A stretch of DNA of 64,000 nt from positions 427,454 to 491,453 of the forward strand of contig NZ_KQ948659.1 in assembly GCF_001514145.1 (NCBI RefSeq), written 5' to 3'. The translations under genes and the position numbers were made by a program. Positions 16,668 to 25,651 of this stretch are shown one piece after another. The notes beneath the pieces are model-generated. The model was not told the DNA's origin. It ran no database searches and saw only the letters and a program-made list of their open reading frames with translations. Numbering within the stretch: the first letter of the stretch is position 1; each line of letters begins with the position of its first letter. The DNA comes from Streptomyces canus. Its GTDB lineage: Bacteria; Actinomycetota; Actinomycetes; Streptomycetales; Streptomycetaceae.

Positions 16668-17560
16668 GTGGTCCCTCCCTGGGCCCGCTGACGGTCCATC
16701 CGTGCCGTCACCCAGTCCGTGAAGCGGGTCATCGGGATGGTCAGCGCCACGAACACCAGGCCCGCGACGATGTACGGCGTGTAGTTGAGGCTGCGGCCGA
16801 CGATGATGTCCGCGGCCCGTACGGCGTCGATCGCGCCGCCGATCGACACGAGACCGGTGTCCTTCTGGAGGGACACCAGGTCGTTCAGCAGGGGCGGCAC
16901 CTGGCGGCGCACGGCCTGCGGGAGCACCACATGACGCAGCGCCTGCCGGTTGGAGAGACCCAGCGAGCGGGCGGCGGCGCGCTGCGAGGGGTGCACGGAC
17001 TCGATGCCGGCGCGGAACACCTCGGCCACGTACGCCGAGTACGTCAGCGTGAGGGCCGTACCGCCCAGCAGCACAGGGTCGACCGTCACGCCCTGGAGCC
17101 GCAGCGCCGGGACGCCCAGGACGACGATCATGAGGTTGATGATGAGCGGAAGCCCGCGGAAGAAGTCCGTGTAGGCGGCGGCCAGGAAGCGCAGCGGGAA
17201 GAACACCGGGCCGCGCAGCGTGCGGGCGATGGCGATCAGCATGCCGAGCACCAGCACGGCGACACCGCAGATCAGCAGCAGCCGGACGTTCAGCCACAGC
17301 CCTTCGAGGACCTTCGGGAACGCCTCGCCCGCGTACTGCCCGTTGAAGAACGTCTCCTTGGTGCGCGGCCAGCCGGGCGCGCTGACGACGACCAGATAGA
17401 GCACGACGGCGGTGACCAGCGTCGAGACCGCGGCGATCGCCGTCGCGCGGCGGGCGCGGGCACGCTTGACACGCTCCCGCTCGATCCGCCGCTGCGACGG
17501 TGTGTACGAGTCGTCCGCGTCGGGTGTCCCGGCGCCGGACTCGTCCTTCGTGAGCGTCAC
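16664..17560 (-). CDS. Polar amino-acid ABC transporter, permease
   Basis: Membrane subunit of 298 aa: a 50-residue charged cytoplasmic N-terminus, then about five transmembrane helices. The HisM/GlnP family EAA loop is visible as SAYVAEVFRAGIESVHPSQ followed by AARSLGLSNRQALRHVVLPQA near residue 200. One permease gene only, so a homodimer is expected. The GTG start overlaps the stop of the binding-protein gene (GTGA), and this gene's stop overlaps the ATPase start, so all three are coupled. Confidence 0.93.
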   Translation of the reverse strand: MTLTKDESGAGTPDADDSYTPSQRRIERERVKRARARRATAIAAVSTLVTAVVLYLVVVSAPGWPRTKETFFNGQYAGEAFPKVLEGLWLNVRLLLICGVAVLVLGMLIAIARTLRGPVFFPLRFLAAAYTDFFRGLPLIINLMIVVLGVPALRLQGVTVDPVLLGGTALTLTYSAYVAEVFRAGIESVHPSQRAAARSLGLSNRQALRHVVLPQAVRRQVPPLLNDLVSLQKDTGLVSIGGAIDAVRAADIIVGRSLNYTPYIVAGLVFVALTIPMTRFTDWVTARMDRQRAQGGTT

Positions 17561-18441
17561 TTGAGCACCGGGGCGTCGACGGCGTCCGACAGCCACTCCT
17601 GCTCCAGCTTGGCCAGCGTGCCGTCCTTGCGCAGGGCGTCCACGGCGGCCGTCACGCAGGAGGTGAGCGCGCTGCCCTTGTCGAGGACGAGGCCGAACTG
17701 CTCCGGCGTGCCGCCCTGGTTCTCGAACTGCCCGACGATCGTGCCGTCCGTGACCTCGGCCGCCGTGATGTAGAAGGCGGTCGGCAGGTCGACGACGATG
17801 GCGTCCACCTGGCCGTTCTGGAGCGCGGACTTGGCCTGGTCGTTCTTGGCGTACGCGGCGGCCTCCCGCGTCGGCTTCACCACGTCCTCGATGTAATTGA
17901 GGCTGGTCGTGCCGACCTGGGCGCCCAGCTTGAGGCCCTTCAGGTCCGCGATGCTCTTCGCCTTGGCGGCCTTGGTGCCCTTGAGCGCGATGACGGCCTG
18001 ACGCACGTCGTAGTAGCCGGACGAGAAGTCCACGGCCTTCTTGCGCTCGGCGCTGATCGACACCTGGTTGATGTCGAAGTCGAAGGTCTTCTCACCCGGC
18101 GCGAACGCCTTGTTGAAGGGGACGCTCTGCCAGACGACGGCGCTCTTGTCATAGCCGAGCTGCTTCGCCACGGCATAGGCGACGGCCGACTCGAAGCCCT
18201 TGCCGCTCGCGGGCTTGTCGTCCTTGAACCACGGCTCGTACGCGGGCTCGTCGGTCGCGACGGTCAGTTTTCCGGAGCTCTTGGTGGCCAACTTGCCCTT
18301 GGCGCAGGTGGTTCCGGTCGACCCCGAGGCCTTGGCGCTCGCGTCGTCCTCCGACTGCGGAGCACAGCCGACGGCGGTGGCGAGCAGGGCTATGGATGCC
18401 GCGACGGCGGCGCGGCGCAGTGCGCGGGGGGCAAGGTGCAT
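17557..18441 (-). CDS. Amino-acid ABC transporter, substrate-binding lipoprotein
   Basis: Extracytoplasmic receptor of 294 aa, first gene of the importer operon. The lipoprotein signal is MHLAPRALRRAAVAASIALL with a lipobox ending AVGC at about residue 26. The SBP_bac_3 fold follows: KLTVATDEPAYEPWF near residue 61, FESAVAYAVAKQLGY and the KTFDFDINQVSISAERKKAVDFSSGYYD block that contacts the ligand alpha-carboxylate and amino group. Glutamine or glutamate is the likely substrate class by resemblance to GluB/GlnH; not provable from sequence. No strong ribosome site precedes the ATG. Confidence 0.92.
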   Translation of the reverse strand: MHLAPRALRRAAVAASIALLATAVGCAPQSEDDASAKASGSTGTTCAKGKLATKSSGKLTVATDEPAYEPWFKDDKPASGKGFESAVAYAVAKQLGYDKSAVVWQSVPFNKAFAPGEKTFDFDINQVSISAERKKAVDFSSGYYDVRQAVIALKGTKAAKAKSIADLKGLKLGAQVGTTSLNYIEDVVKPTREAAAYAKNDQAKSALQNGQVDAIVVDLPTAFYITAAEVTDGTIVGQFENQGGTPEQFGLVLDKGSALTSCVTAAVDALRKDGTLAKLEQEWLSDAVDAPVLK

Positions 18442-18682
18442 GGCGGGAGAGTGGCAGTCCAAAGTCCCGTTTGTCGAGGTCACGACGGCAATTGTCCGCA
18501 TATTGGGAACGTGTGTTGCATTCTTGTGAACGCTTTTCGGACAGGACGCCGGGGCCGCCGGTCGAGGGCGGGGATAGAAAGACCGGCGGCCCGTACCGCG
18601 CAGGAGCCGTCATCCTGTGCGGGGCTGCTCCCAGTTGACTGCGCAACCATGTGCGCCGGGAGCGCGTGCGTGACACCGGCGT

Positions 18683-18738
18683 GTGTGAAGAGTTCACACG
18701 GGGCGCGTGCGAGGGGTATGCGCGGGGCGCATACCCCT
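18683..18738. terminator. Hairpins between the MBL gene and the amino-acid importer
   Basis: The 302-bp stretch 18442-18743 holds no gene. Next to the stop of the hydrolase is a perfect 11-bp hairpin GGGGTATGCGC-GGG-GCGCATACCCC (18713-18737), a likely terminator for the minus-strand hydrolase. Further on is GTGTGAA-GAG-TTCACAC (18683-18699), a 7-bp inverted repeat that could be part of the terminator or an operator. Confidence 0.6.
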
Positions 18739-18743
18739 GGGGT

Positions 18744-19400
18744 TCACCACCCTCGCGCGCGCCACTCCGGCAGGTGCGGCCGCTCCGCGCCCAGCGACGT
18801 GTCGTTCCCGTGTCCCGGGTACACCCAGGTCTCGTCCGGCAGCGCGTCGAAGATCTTCGTCTCGACGTCGTGGATCAGGCTGGCGAACGCCTCGGGATCC
18901 TTGCGGGTGTTGCCCACCCCTCCCGGGAACAGGCAGTCCCCGGTGAACACATGGGGATGCCCGTGGGGGTCGTCGTAGACGAGGGCGATCGAGCCCGGGG
19001 TGTGCCCGACCAGGTGGCGCGCGGTCAGCTCCACCCGCCCCACGCGGATGACGTCGCCGTCATCGACCAGGACGTCGGTGGGCACGGGGATGCCTTCGGC
19101 GTCGTCCCGGCCGGCATACGTACGCGCGCGCGTGGCCGTGACGACCGCGGCGAGCGCCTGCCAGTGGTCGCCGTGCTGATGCGTGGTCACGACGGATGCG
19201 ATGCCGTCGTCGCCGATCATTCCCAGCAGGGTGTGCGCGTCGTTGGCCGCGTCGATCAGCAGTTGCTCGTCGGTGGCCCGGCAGCGCAGCAGATAGGCGT
19301 TGTTGTCCATCGGGCCGACCGCGATCTTGGTGATCATCAGGTCCTTGAGCTCGTGCACGTCGGCGGGCCCGCCGACCGTCACCTGTCCGCTGTACGTCAT
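18744..19400 (-). CDS. Metallo-beta-lactamase-fold hydrolase (glyoxalase II-like)
   Basis: Cytoplasmic binuclear-metal hydrolase of 218 aa. It carries the motif THQHGDH near residue 73, further metal ligands in ARHLVGHTPGS and VFTGDCLFPGG, and the final YPGHGNDTSLGAE. This pattern is typical of hydroxyacylglutathione-hydrolase-like proteins that in actinobacteria act on mycothiol or other thioesters. The downstream gene on the opposite flank encodes a mycothiol-dependent-isomerase-like protein, in line with thiol chemistry. The pair is 10 nt apart on the same strand, so probably one operon. Confidence 0.9.
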   Translation of the reverse strand: MTYSGQVTVGGPADVHELKDLMITKIAVGPMDNNAYLLRCRATDEQLLIDAANDAHTLLGMIGDDGIASVVTTHQHGDHWQALAAVVTATRARTYAGRDDAEGIPVPTDVLVDDGDVIRVGRVELTARHLVGHTPGSIALVYDDPHGHPHVFTGDCLFPGGVGNTRKDPEAFASLIHDVETKIFDALPDETWVYPGHGNDTSLGAERPHLPEWRARGW

Positions 19401-19410
19401 GGCGGTCAGC

Positions 19411-20097
19411 CTATAGCGGGGGCAGTGAGGGGAGGGTGCCGTCGTGGACCGTCAGTGCCGAGCCGTCGCGGCGGCCGGCCAGCCAGCCGAGCAGGTCGGC
19501 CCGGCCCCCCGTGACGACGAGCGCCATGTCGCCGGGGCCGCCCGTCGGGATCCGGCGGCCGTCGTCCTCCACGAGCAGCAGGGAAGGAACGCCGGGGTGA
19601 CCCCGGAAGCGCTCCGCGAGGAAGGTGATCTCGCGCTGGACGAAGTCCTCCGGAAGATCCTCCAGCTCGTACCCGATCCCGAGGTCCACGTGGTGCAGCT
19701 CCACCTCGACCCACCGCCGGAACGGCACCCGGGACGCCGAGTCGGTGACCCCGTTGCGGAGCTCGACCGTGCGCGACCAGTCGGCCGGTGCGGCCCCCAC
19801 GTCCTGGAAGCGCTCGGCGCTGTCGCGGAGGTCGGCGAGCTGGACGTCGAGGGGGCGCGGGGCGTCGCGCTCGATGTCGGCGTCGCGCGCTTTTGCGGAG
19901 GCGTACATGGGCTGTCCCCGCAGAACGTTCACGAGGGCGTCGGCATTGCGGGACAGATGGGCGAGGACATGGCCGCGGCTCCAGCCCGGCAGCCGTGACG
20001 ACTCGGTCACGGACGCGTTGTCCAACGTGGCGGCTGCGGTCAGGAGCCGCTCGGTCGCGCCACGTACAGACACCAGGTCATGAGCGTGATCAATCAT
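19411..20097 (-). CDS. Maleylpyruvate isomerase N-terminal (DinB/MDMPI) family protein
   Basis: Protein of 228 aa with the MDMPI_N four-helix bundle. The metal-binding pattern is GWSRGHVLAHLSRNADALVNVL near residue 38 with a later histidine in WVEVELHHVDLG near residue 130. Members are mycothiol-dependent isomerases or transferases. The chosen ATG (20097) gives a protein starting directly with the helix bundle. It is divergent from uvrA (229 bp between) and leads into the hydrolase gene 10 nt downstream. Confidence 0.88.
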   Translation of the reverse strand: MIDHAHDLVSVRGATERLLTAAATLDNASVTESSRLPGWSRGHVLAHLSRNADALVNVLRGQPMYASAKARDADIERDAPRPLDVQLADLRDSAERFQDVGAAPADWSRTVELRNGVTDSASRVPFRRWVEVELHHVDLGIGYELEDLPEDFVQREITFLAERFRGHPGVPSLLLVEDDGRRIPTGGPGDMALVVTGGRADLLGWLAGRRDGSALTVHDGTLPSLPPL

Positions 20098-20242
20098 GCT
20101 GCTGACCCTAGCCCCGCCACACCTTTGGGTGAAGGTGGTGAAGCAGTGCCGTAAATCGAAAGCGCGTGCTATATGGTCGGGTGCGGCGTCGGGCATGCTG
20201 GATGGTCGGGGATTGTTATGCCTCCGGGGAATCCGACCGGCG

Positions 20243-20265
20243 TTGTCAGTGGCTCCCCCTAGTCT
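20243..20265 (+). promoter_or_regulatory. RecA-NDp (PafBC-type) damage promoter of uvrA
   Basis: TTGTCAGTG (20243-20251), 8 nt, TAGTCT (20260-20265): an exact match to TTGTCRGTG-N8-TAnnnT. The predicted start lies near 20272, giving an untranslated leader of about 55 nt before the uvrA GTG, unlike uvrB and uvrC. Confidence 0.85.
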
Positions 20266-20326
20266 GAGAAAGCACGGGGGCCCCGCCCCTGTCACTCCTC
20301 TCAAGCCAAGAAAGGTGCGGACCGGC

Positions 20327-23300
20327 GTGGCCGACCGTCTCATCGTCCGTGGCGCGCGCGAGCACAACCTGAAGAACGTCTCGCTCGACCTGCCTCGCGA
20401 CTCGCTCATCGTCTTCACGGGCCTGTCCGGGTCGGGCAAGTCCTCCCTGGCCTTCGACACCATCTTCGCCGAGGGCCAGCGTCGCTACGTGGAGTCGCTC
20501 TCCTCGTACGCCCGCCAGTTCCTCGGCCAGATGGACAAGCCCGACGTCGACTTCATCGAGGGCCTCTCGCCCGCGGTCTCCATCGACCAGAAGTCGACCT
20601 CGCGCAACCCGCGCTCGACGGTCGGCACCATCACCGAGGTCTACGACTACCTGCGCCTGCTCTTCGCGCGCATCGGCAAGCCGCACTGCCCGGAGTGCGG
20701 CCGCCCGATCTCGCGCCAGTCGCCGCAGGCCATCGTCGACAAGGTCCTGGAGCTGCCGGAGGGGAGCCGCTTCCAGGTGCTCTCGCCGCTGGTGCGTGAG
20801 CGCAAGGGAGAGTTCGTCGATCTCTTCGCCGATCTCCAGACCAAGGGTTACAGCCGTGCGCGCGTGGACGGCGAGACCATTCAGCTCTCCAACCCGCCCA
20901 CGCTGAAGAAGCAGGAGAAGCACACCATCGAGGTGGTCATCGACCGCCTCACGGTGAAGGAGTCCGCCAAGCGCCGTCTCACCGACTCGGTGGAGACCGC
21001 CCTCGGCCTCGCCGGCGGCATGGTCGTGCTCGACTTCGTCGACCTCCCCGAGGACGACCCCGAGCGCGAGCGCATGTTCTCGGAGCACCTGTACTGCACC
21101 TACGACGACCTGTCCTTCGAGGAGCTGGAGCCCCGTTCCTTCTCCTTCAACTCGCCCTTCGGCGCCTGCCCCGACTGCTCCGGCATCGGCACGCGCATGG
21201 AGGTCGACCCGGAGCTGATCGTCCCCGACGAGGACAAGTCCCTCGACGAGGGCGCCATCCATCCCTGGTCGCACGGGCACACCAAGGACTACTTCGGCCG
21301 TCTGATCGGTGCCCTCGCGGACGCGCTGGGCTTCCGGACGGACATCCCCTTCGCCGGGCTGCCCCAGCGCGCCAAGAAGGCTCTCCTCTACGGCCACAAG
21401 ACGCAGATCGAGGTCCGCTACCGCAACCGGTACGGCCGCGAGCGGGTCTACACGACCCCCTTCGAGGGTGCCGTTCCCTTCGTCAAGCGCCGGCACAGCG
21501 AGTCCGAGAGCGACGCCAGCCGCGAGCGCTTCGAGGGCTACATGCGTGAGGTGCCCTGCCCCACCTGTGAGGGCACCCGGCTCAAGCCGCTCGTCCTCGC
21601 GGTCACCGTCATGGGCAAGTCGATCGCCGAGGTCTCCGGCATGTCCATCAGCGACTGCGCGGACTTCCTGGGTGAGCTGAAGCTCAGCGCCCGTGACAAG
21701 AAGATCGCCGAGCGGGTGCTCAAGGAGGTCAACGAACGACTGAAGTTCCTGGTCGACGTCGGCCTGGACTACCTCTCGCTGAACCGCGCGGCCGGCACCC
21801 TCTCCGGCGGCGAGGCCCAGCGCATCCGTCTGGCCACCCAGATCGGCTCCGGACTCGTCGGCGTCCTGTACGTCCTGGACGAGCCCTCCATCGGCCTGCA
21901 CCAGCGCGACAACCACCGGCTGATCGAGACCCTGGTCCGGCTGCGCGACATGGGCAACACGCTCATCGTCGTCGAGCACGACGAGGACACCATCAAGGTC
22001 GCCGACTGGATCGTCGACATCGGCCCCGGCGCGGGCGAGCACGGCGGCAAGGTCGTGCACAGCGGCTCCCTGAAGGAGCTGCTCGCCAACGCCGAGTCGG
22101 AGACGGGCCAGTACCTGTCGGGCAAGAAGGCCATCCCGCTGCCCCACATCCGCCGCCCCCTGGACCCGTCCCGGAAGCTCACGGTGCACGGAGCCCGCGA
22201 GAACAACCTCCAGGACATCGACGTGTCCTTCCCGCTGGGCGTGTTCACCGCGGTCACCGGTGTCTCCGGCTCCGGCAAGTCGACCCTGGTCAACGACATC
22301 CTGTACACGCACCTGGCACGCGAGCTCAACGGCGCGAGGAGCGTCCCGGGCCGGCACACGCGCGTGGACGGCGACGACCTCGTCGACAAGGTCGTGCACG
22401 TCGACCAGTCGCCCATCGGCCGCACCCCGCGGTCCAACCCGGCGACGTACACCGGCGTCTTCGACCACGTCCGCAAGCTGTTCGCCGAGACCACCGAGGC
22501 GAAGGTCCGCGGCTACATGCCCGGCCGCTTCTCCTTCAACGTCAAGGGCGGCCGCTGCGAGAACTGCGCGGGCGACGGCACCATCAAGATCGAGATGAAC
22601 TTCCTCCCGGACGTCTACGTCCCGTGCGAGGTCTGCCACGGCGCCCGCTACAACCGGGAGACCCTGGAGGTCCACTACAAGGGCAAGTCCATCTCCGACG
22701 TCCTCAACATGCCGATCGAGGAGGCCACGGACTTCTTCGAGGCCGTCCCCGCGATCGCCCGCCACCTCAACACCCTCAAGGACGTCGGTCTCGGCTACGT
22801 CCGTCTCGGCCAGGCCGCGACCACCCTGTCCGGTGGCGAGGCCCAGCGCGTGAAGCTCGCCAGCGAACTCCAGAAGCGGTCCACCGGCCGTACGGTCTAC
22901 GTCCTGGACGAGCCGACCACCGGTCTGCACTTCGAGGACATCAGCAAGCTGCTGAAGGTCCTGTCCGGCCTGGTCGACAAGGGCAACACCGTCATCGTCA
23001 TCGAGCACAACCTCGATGTGATCAAGACGGCCGACTGGGTCGTCGACATGGGCCCCGAGGGCGGCGCGGGCGGCGGACTCGTCGTCGCCGAGGGCACCCC
23101 GGAGGAGGTCGCCGGAGTCCCGGCCAGCCACACCGGCAAGTTCCTCAGGGAGATTCTCGGCGCCGACCGGATCAGCGACGGGGCCGCGGTGAAGGCCCCG
23201 CGCAAGGCACCGGCCAGGAAGGCGGCCGCGGCGAAGCAGACGGTCGCCGCCAAGTCGCCGGCGAAGAAGACGGCGACGGCCAGGACGACGACCAAGGAGG

Positions 23301-23341
23301 CCGCGCCCGCCAAGAAGACGACCCGGGCCCGCAAGGCCTGA
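20327..23341 (+). CDS. uvrA: UvrABC excision nuclease subunit A
   Basis: Damage-recognition ABC ATPase of nucleotide excision repair, 1004 aa. Two ABC modules are seen: Walker A GLSGSGKSSLAF near residue 33 with signature LSGGEAQRIRLA near 492, and GVSGSGKSTLVN near residue 645 with LSGGEAQRVKLA near 835. Zinc modules are CPDCSGIG/CPTCEG and CENCAGDG...CEVCHG. The GTG start follows AAAGG and agrees with family N-termini (ADRLIVRGAREHNLKN). The last ~52 residues (953-1004) are a lysine/alanine/proline tail of PAKK-type repeats, absent from E. coli UvrA and like histone-H1 tails. Confidence 0.97.
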   Translation: MADRLIVRGAREHNLKNVSLDLPRDSLIVFTGLSGSGKSSLAFDTIFAEGQRRYVESLSSYARQFLGQMDKPDVDFIEGLSPAVSIDQKSTSRNPRSTVGTITEVYDYLRLLFARIGKPHCPECGRPISRQSPQAIVDKVLELPEGSRFQVLSPLVRERKGEFVDLFADLQTKGYSRARVDGETIQLSNPPTLKKQEKHTIEVVIDRLTVKESAKRRLTDSVETALGLAGGMVVLDFVDLPEDDPERERMFSEHLYCTYDDLSFEELEPRSFSFNSPFGACPDCSGIGTRMEVDPELIVPDEDKSLDEGAIHPWSHGHTKDYFGRLIGALADALGFRTDIPFAGLPQRAKKALLYGHKTQIEVRYRNRYGRERVYTTPFEGAVPFVKRRHSESESDASRERFEGYMREVPCPTCEGTRLKPLVLAVTVMGKSIAEVSGMSISDCADFLGELKLSARDKKIAERVLKEVNERLKFLVDVGLDYLSLNRAAGTLSGGEAQRIRLATQIGSGLVGVLYVLDEPSIGLHQRDNHRLIETLVRLRDMGNTLIVVEHDEDTIKVADWIVDIGPGAGEHGGKVVHSGSLKELLANAESETGQYLSGKKAIPLPHIRRPLDPSRKLTVHGARENNLQDIDVSFPLGVFTAVTGVSGSGKSTLVNDILYTHLARELNGARSVPGRHTRVDGDDLVDKVVHVDQSPIGRTPRSNPATYTGVFDHVRKLFAETTEAKVRGYMPGRFSFNVKGGRCENCAGDGTIKIEMNFLPDVYVPCEVCHGARYNRETLEVHYKGKSISDVLNMPIEEATDFFEAVPAIARHLNTLKDVGLGYVRLGQAATTLSGGEAQRVKLASELQKRSTGRTVYVLDEPTTGLHFEDISKLLKVLSGLVDKGNTVIVIEHNLDVIKTADWVVDMGPEGGAGGGLVVAEGTPEEVAGVPASHTGKFLREILGADRISDGAAVKAPRKAPARKAAAAKQTVAAKSPAKKTATARTTTKEAAPAKKTTRARKA

Positions 23342-23386
23342 GACTCCGGGGGCGGCGAGCCGACCACATCCGGAGCAGTCACACGA

Positions 23387-23427
23387 CGAGCGGTGCCCCG
23401 CGGGAACTCCCCGCGGGGCACCGCTCG
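23387..23427 (+). terminator. Intrinsic terminator after uvrA
   Basis: Long GC-rich hairpin: CGAGCGGTGCCCCGCGGG, loop AACTC, CCCGCGGGGCACCGCTCG. No T-tract follows. It lies between uvrA and the convergent kinase gene and may serve both strands. Confidence 0.75.
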
Positions 23428-23462
23428 CTCCGTCGTCAGCCCCTTGGGCCGACGGTCGCTGC

Positions 23463-24374
23463 CTACAGCCCGCCCAGTTCGGACGCGTACGGCGGCTGCG
23501 CCCCCGCCCGTGAGCAGGTGATCGCGGCCGCGCGGGCCGCGAACCGCAGCAGCCGGGTCCAGTCCTCGACGCCCAGGCCCGCGAGCGCCGCCGGGGACAG
23601 CGCGTCGAGGGTGCCCAGGCCGTGCAGCAGGGCCGCGTTCACGGTGTCGCCGGCGCCGATGGTGTCCACGACGTCGACCTTCTCGCCCGGCACGGCGAGC
23701 GCCGCCCCGTCCCGGGTGAACACGGTCAGCCCGTCACCGCCGTGGGTGACCACGACGGCCGAGGGCCCCGAGGCCAGCCAGTCGCGCGGGGTGCCGCCCA
23801 GCCACAGCGCGTCCTCCTCGGAGAGCTTGAGCAGCGACACCGACGGCAGCCAGCTCTTGAACCGGGTCCGGTAGGCGTCCGCGTCGGGGATCAGCCCGGC
23901 CCGGATGTTCGGGTCGAGCGCGGTGAACACACCCTGCGCGGCCGCGGTCCGCAGCAGCTCCTCGTAGGCGCTCGCCCCCGGTTCCAGGACGAGCGAGCAG
24001 GTGCCGAAGGACACCGCGCGCGTGTCGGTCGGGAGCGAGGCGGGGGCGGTGAACAGGCGGTCGGCGGTGCCGTCGACGTAGAAGGAGTAGGCGGCCGAGC
24101 CGTTGGTGTCGATCGTGGCGACGGCGAGCGTGGTGGGTTCCGCACCGCGCTGCACGGGGGACACGTCCACCCCCGCCTCCCGCAGCCCGTCGAGCAGGGC
24201 CTCACCGAAGGCGTCGAGCGAGGTGCGGGAGCAGAAGGCGGTGGGGGAGCCGAGCCGGCCGAGCGCCACGGCGGTGTTGTAGGGGCCGCCGCCGAGCGCC
24301 GGCGTGAGGCTCGCGAGGGCGCCCCTGCCCTGCGGTACCAGGTCGATCAGGGCCTCACCGGCGACGACGATCAC
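23463..24374 (-). CDS. PfkB-family sugar kinase (fructokinase-like)
   Basis: Cytoplasmic sugar kinase of 303 aa. The N-terminal signature is GEALIDLVPQG with GGGPYNTAVALGRLG near residue 28; the C-terminal catalytic motif is VVDTIGAGDTVNAALLHGL near residue 240, with Asp as base and the anion hole GAGD. The sequence resembles bacterial fructokinases. The GTG at 24374 overlaps the stop of the LacI gene (GTGA) and has GAAAGGAAA before it. The kinase is therefore co-expressed with its regulator; no transporter gene is adjacent. Confidence 0.9.
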   Translation of the reverse strand: MIVVAGEALIDLVPQGRGALASLTPALGGGPYNTAVALGRLGSPTAFCSRTSLDAFGEALLDGLREAGVDVSPVQRGAEPTTLAVATIDTNGSAAYSFYVDGTADRLFTAPASLPTDTRAVSFGTCSLVLEPGASAYEELLRTAAAQGVFTALDPNIRAGLIPDADAYRTRFKSWLPSVSLLKLSEEDALWLGGTPRDWLASGPSAVVVTHGGDGLTVFTRDGAALAVPGEKVDVVDTIGAGDTVNAALLHGLGTLDALSPAALAGLGVEDWTRLLRFAARAAAITCSRAGAQPPYASELGGL

Positions 24375-25516
24375 GAGACGTTTCCTTTCTCGAACTGCGA
24401 GGGCTGGGAAGGCTGAGAGGACGGGGAGGAGTGGGAGGACTGCGAGGGCCGCCCCCGCTCCCCGGAGTCGGGGCAGCCGCATGACGTGCGGTGGACGAAG
24501 GCGCAGTCGAGGCGCACGGTCCGGGCGGGCCGGTCCGGCGCGGCGAGGCGTTCGAGGAGCACACGGACCGCCTGCGCGCCGATCTCCCTGCTGGGCTGGG
24601 CGATCGCGGTGAGCCGGGGCGAGAACAGGTCGGCCCAGGCGAAGTCGTCGAAGCAGCACAGGGCGAGGTCGTCCGGCACCGTCAGACCGCGGTCGCGCAG
24701 GGCGCGCAGGGTGCCGATGGTCATGGCGTTGTTGGCGGTGACGAGGGCGGTGGGCGGTGCGGCGCGGGAGAGCAGGGTGGCTGTGGCCCGTTCGGCTCCG
24801 GCCGACGCGGAGTCGCCGTGGACGACGAGGTCGTCGTCGTAGGGGAGGCGGGCGGTGGTGAGGCCCTGGCGGTATCCGGTGATCCGTTCGGCGGTGGTGC
24901 TCAGCCCGGGCAGGCCCGCCACCAGGCCGATGCGCCGGTGGCCGAGTCCGGCGAGATGGGCGACCAGCCGGGCCATCGGCCCGGTGTTCTCGGCGCAGAC
25001 CTGGTCGAAGCGCTGCGGGCCGTCCGCCGGATCCTCGACCGCACCGCCGACCGCACCTTCGATCACTCCGTCGATCACACGGTCGAGGAACACCGTGGGG
25101 ACCCGGTGGCGCCCGAGATAGGAGACCAGCTCGCGCGGGTCCGCCGAGGGCGCGACGATCATGCCGTCCACACGCCTCTCGTGCAGCAGCTGGACGACCT
25201 TGCACTCGTGCTCGGGATCGTCGTGCGGATCGGCGATGAGGAGGCTGTAGCCGTGTTCCAGTGCACCCGCCTCGACGCCCTGGAGGATCTCCGTGAAGTA
25301 CGGGTTGCTGATCGCCGACACCGCGAGCCCGATGGAGCGGGTGCGGGAGGTCACCAGGGAGCGGGCGAGGGTGTTGGGGGTGTAACCGAGCTCGTCGACG
25401 GCGTCCAGCACGGCCTGGCGGGTGTGGGGCAGGACCGGCCGGGTGCCGTTGAGGACGTGCGAGACGGTCGCCACGGACACCCCCGCGCTGCGTGCCACGT
25501 CGGCCATGGTCGGCAT
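24371..25516 (-). CDS. LacI-family transcriptional regulator
   Basis: Repressor of 381 aa: an N-terminal helix-turn-helix (MADVARSAGVSVATVSHVLNGTRP) with the hinge-helix TPNTLARSLVT, then a periplasmic-binding-protein-like sensor domain ending near residue 355. The last 25 residues are a serine/glutamine/proline-rich tail, unusual for the family. The ATG at 25516 is chosen since GGAGGGG lies 6 nt upstream. A large palindrome 78 bp upstream is a good candidate operator. The downstream coupled gene is a sugar kinase, so the effector is probably that sugar or its phosphate. Confidence 0.92.
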   Translation of the reverse strand: MPTMADVARSAGVSVATVSHVLNGTRPVLPHTRQAVLDAVDELGYTPNTLARSLVTSRTRSIGLAVSAISNPYFTEILQGVEAGALEHGYSLLIADPHDDPEHECKVVQLLHERRVDGMIVAPSADPRELVSYLGRHRVPTVFLDRVIDGVIEGAVGGAVEDPADGPQRFDQVCAENTGPMARLVAHLAGLGHRRIGLVAGLPGLSTTAERITGYRQGLTTARLPYDDDLVVHGDSASAGAERATATLLSRAAPPTALVTANNAMTIGTLRALRDRGLTVPDDLALCCFDDFAWADLFSPRLTAIAQPSREIGAQAVRVLLERLAAPDRPARTVRLDCAFVHRTSCGCPDSGERGRPSQSSHSSPSSQPSQPSQFEKGNVS

Positions 25517-25593
25517 CGGGTTCCCCTCCCGGAAGGACGCCCACAGGGCACCGGAACGGCGGCCCACGGCTCGGAAGGTATCCCATTCAGCGC

Positions 25594-25627
25594 GGCACGT
25601 AAACGCTTGCGCAAACGTTTACGTGCC
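25594..25627. promoter_or_regulatory. LacI-type operator palindrome
   Basis: A 34-bp near-perfect palindrome: perfect 12-bp arms GGCACGTAAACG / CGTTTACGTGCC around CTTGCGCAAA, whose centre TTGCGCAA is itself symmetrical. It contains CGCAAACGTTTAC-type LacI-family half-sites. It stands directly upstream of the lacI-kinase operon and 24 bp from the 3' end of the neighbouring regulator gene, so autoregulation is the simplest role. Confidence 0.75.
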
Positions 25628-25651
25628 GTCACCGACCTGACGTCACCCCAC

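Noticed and set aside
18683..18699. GTGTGAA-GAG-TTCACAC as a Rex redox-repressor site
   Set aside because: Similar to TGTGAAC-N-GTTCACA, but one base short and not at a promoter of a respiratory gene; more likely part of the terminator region.
20098..20326. LexA (SOS) box before uvrA
   Set aside because: No GAAC-N4-GTTC type palindrome is present; the exact RecA-NDp match explains damage control better.
20246..23131. Very long open frame (961 codons) antisense to uvrA, and similar frames opposite uvrB, the carboxypeptidase, tkt and gap
   Set aside because: Shadows of high-GC codon bias: Val/Leu/Asp/Gly/Arg-rich, without domains or ribosome sites, opposite well-recognised genes.
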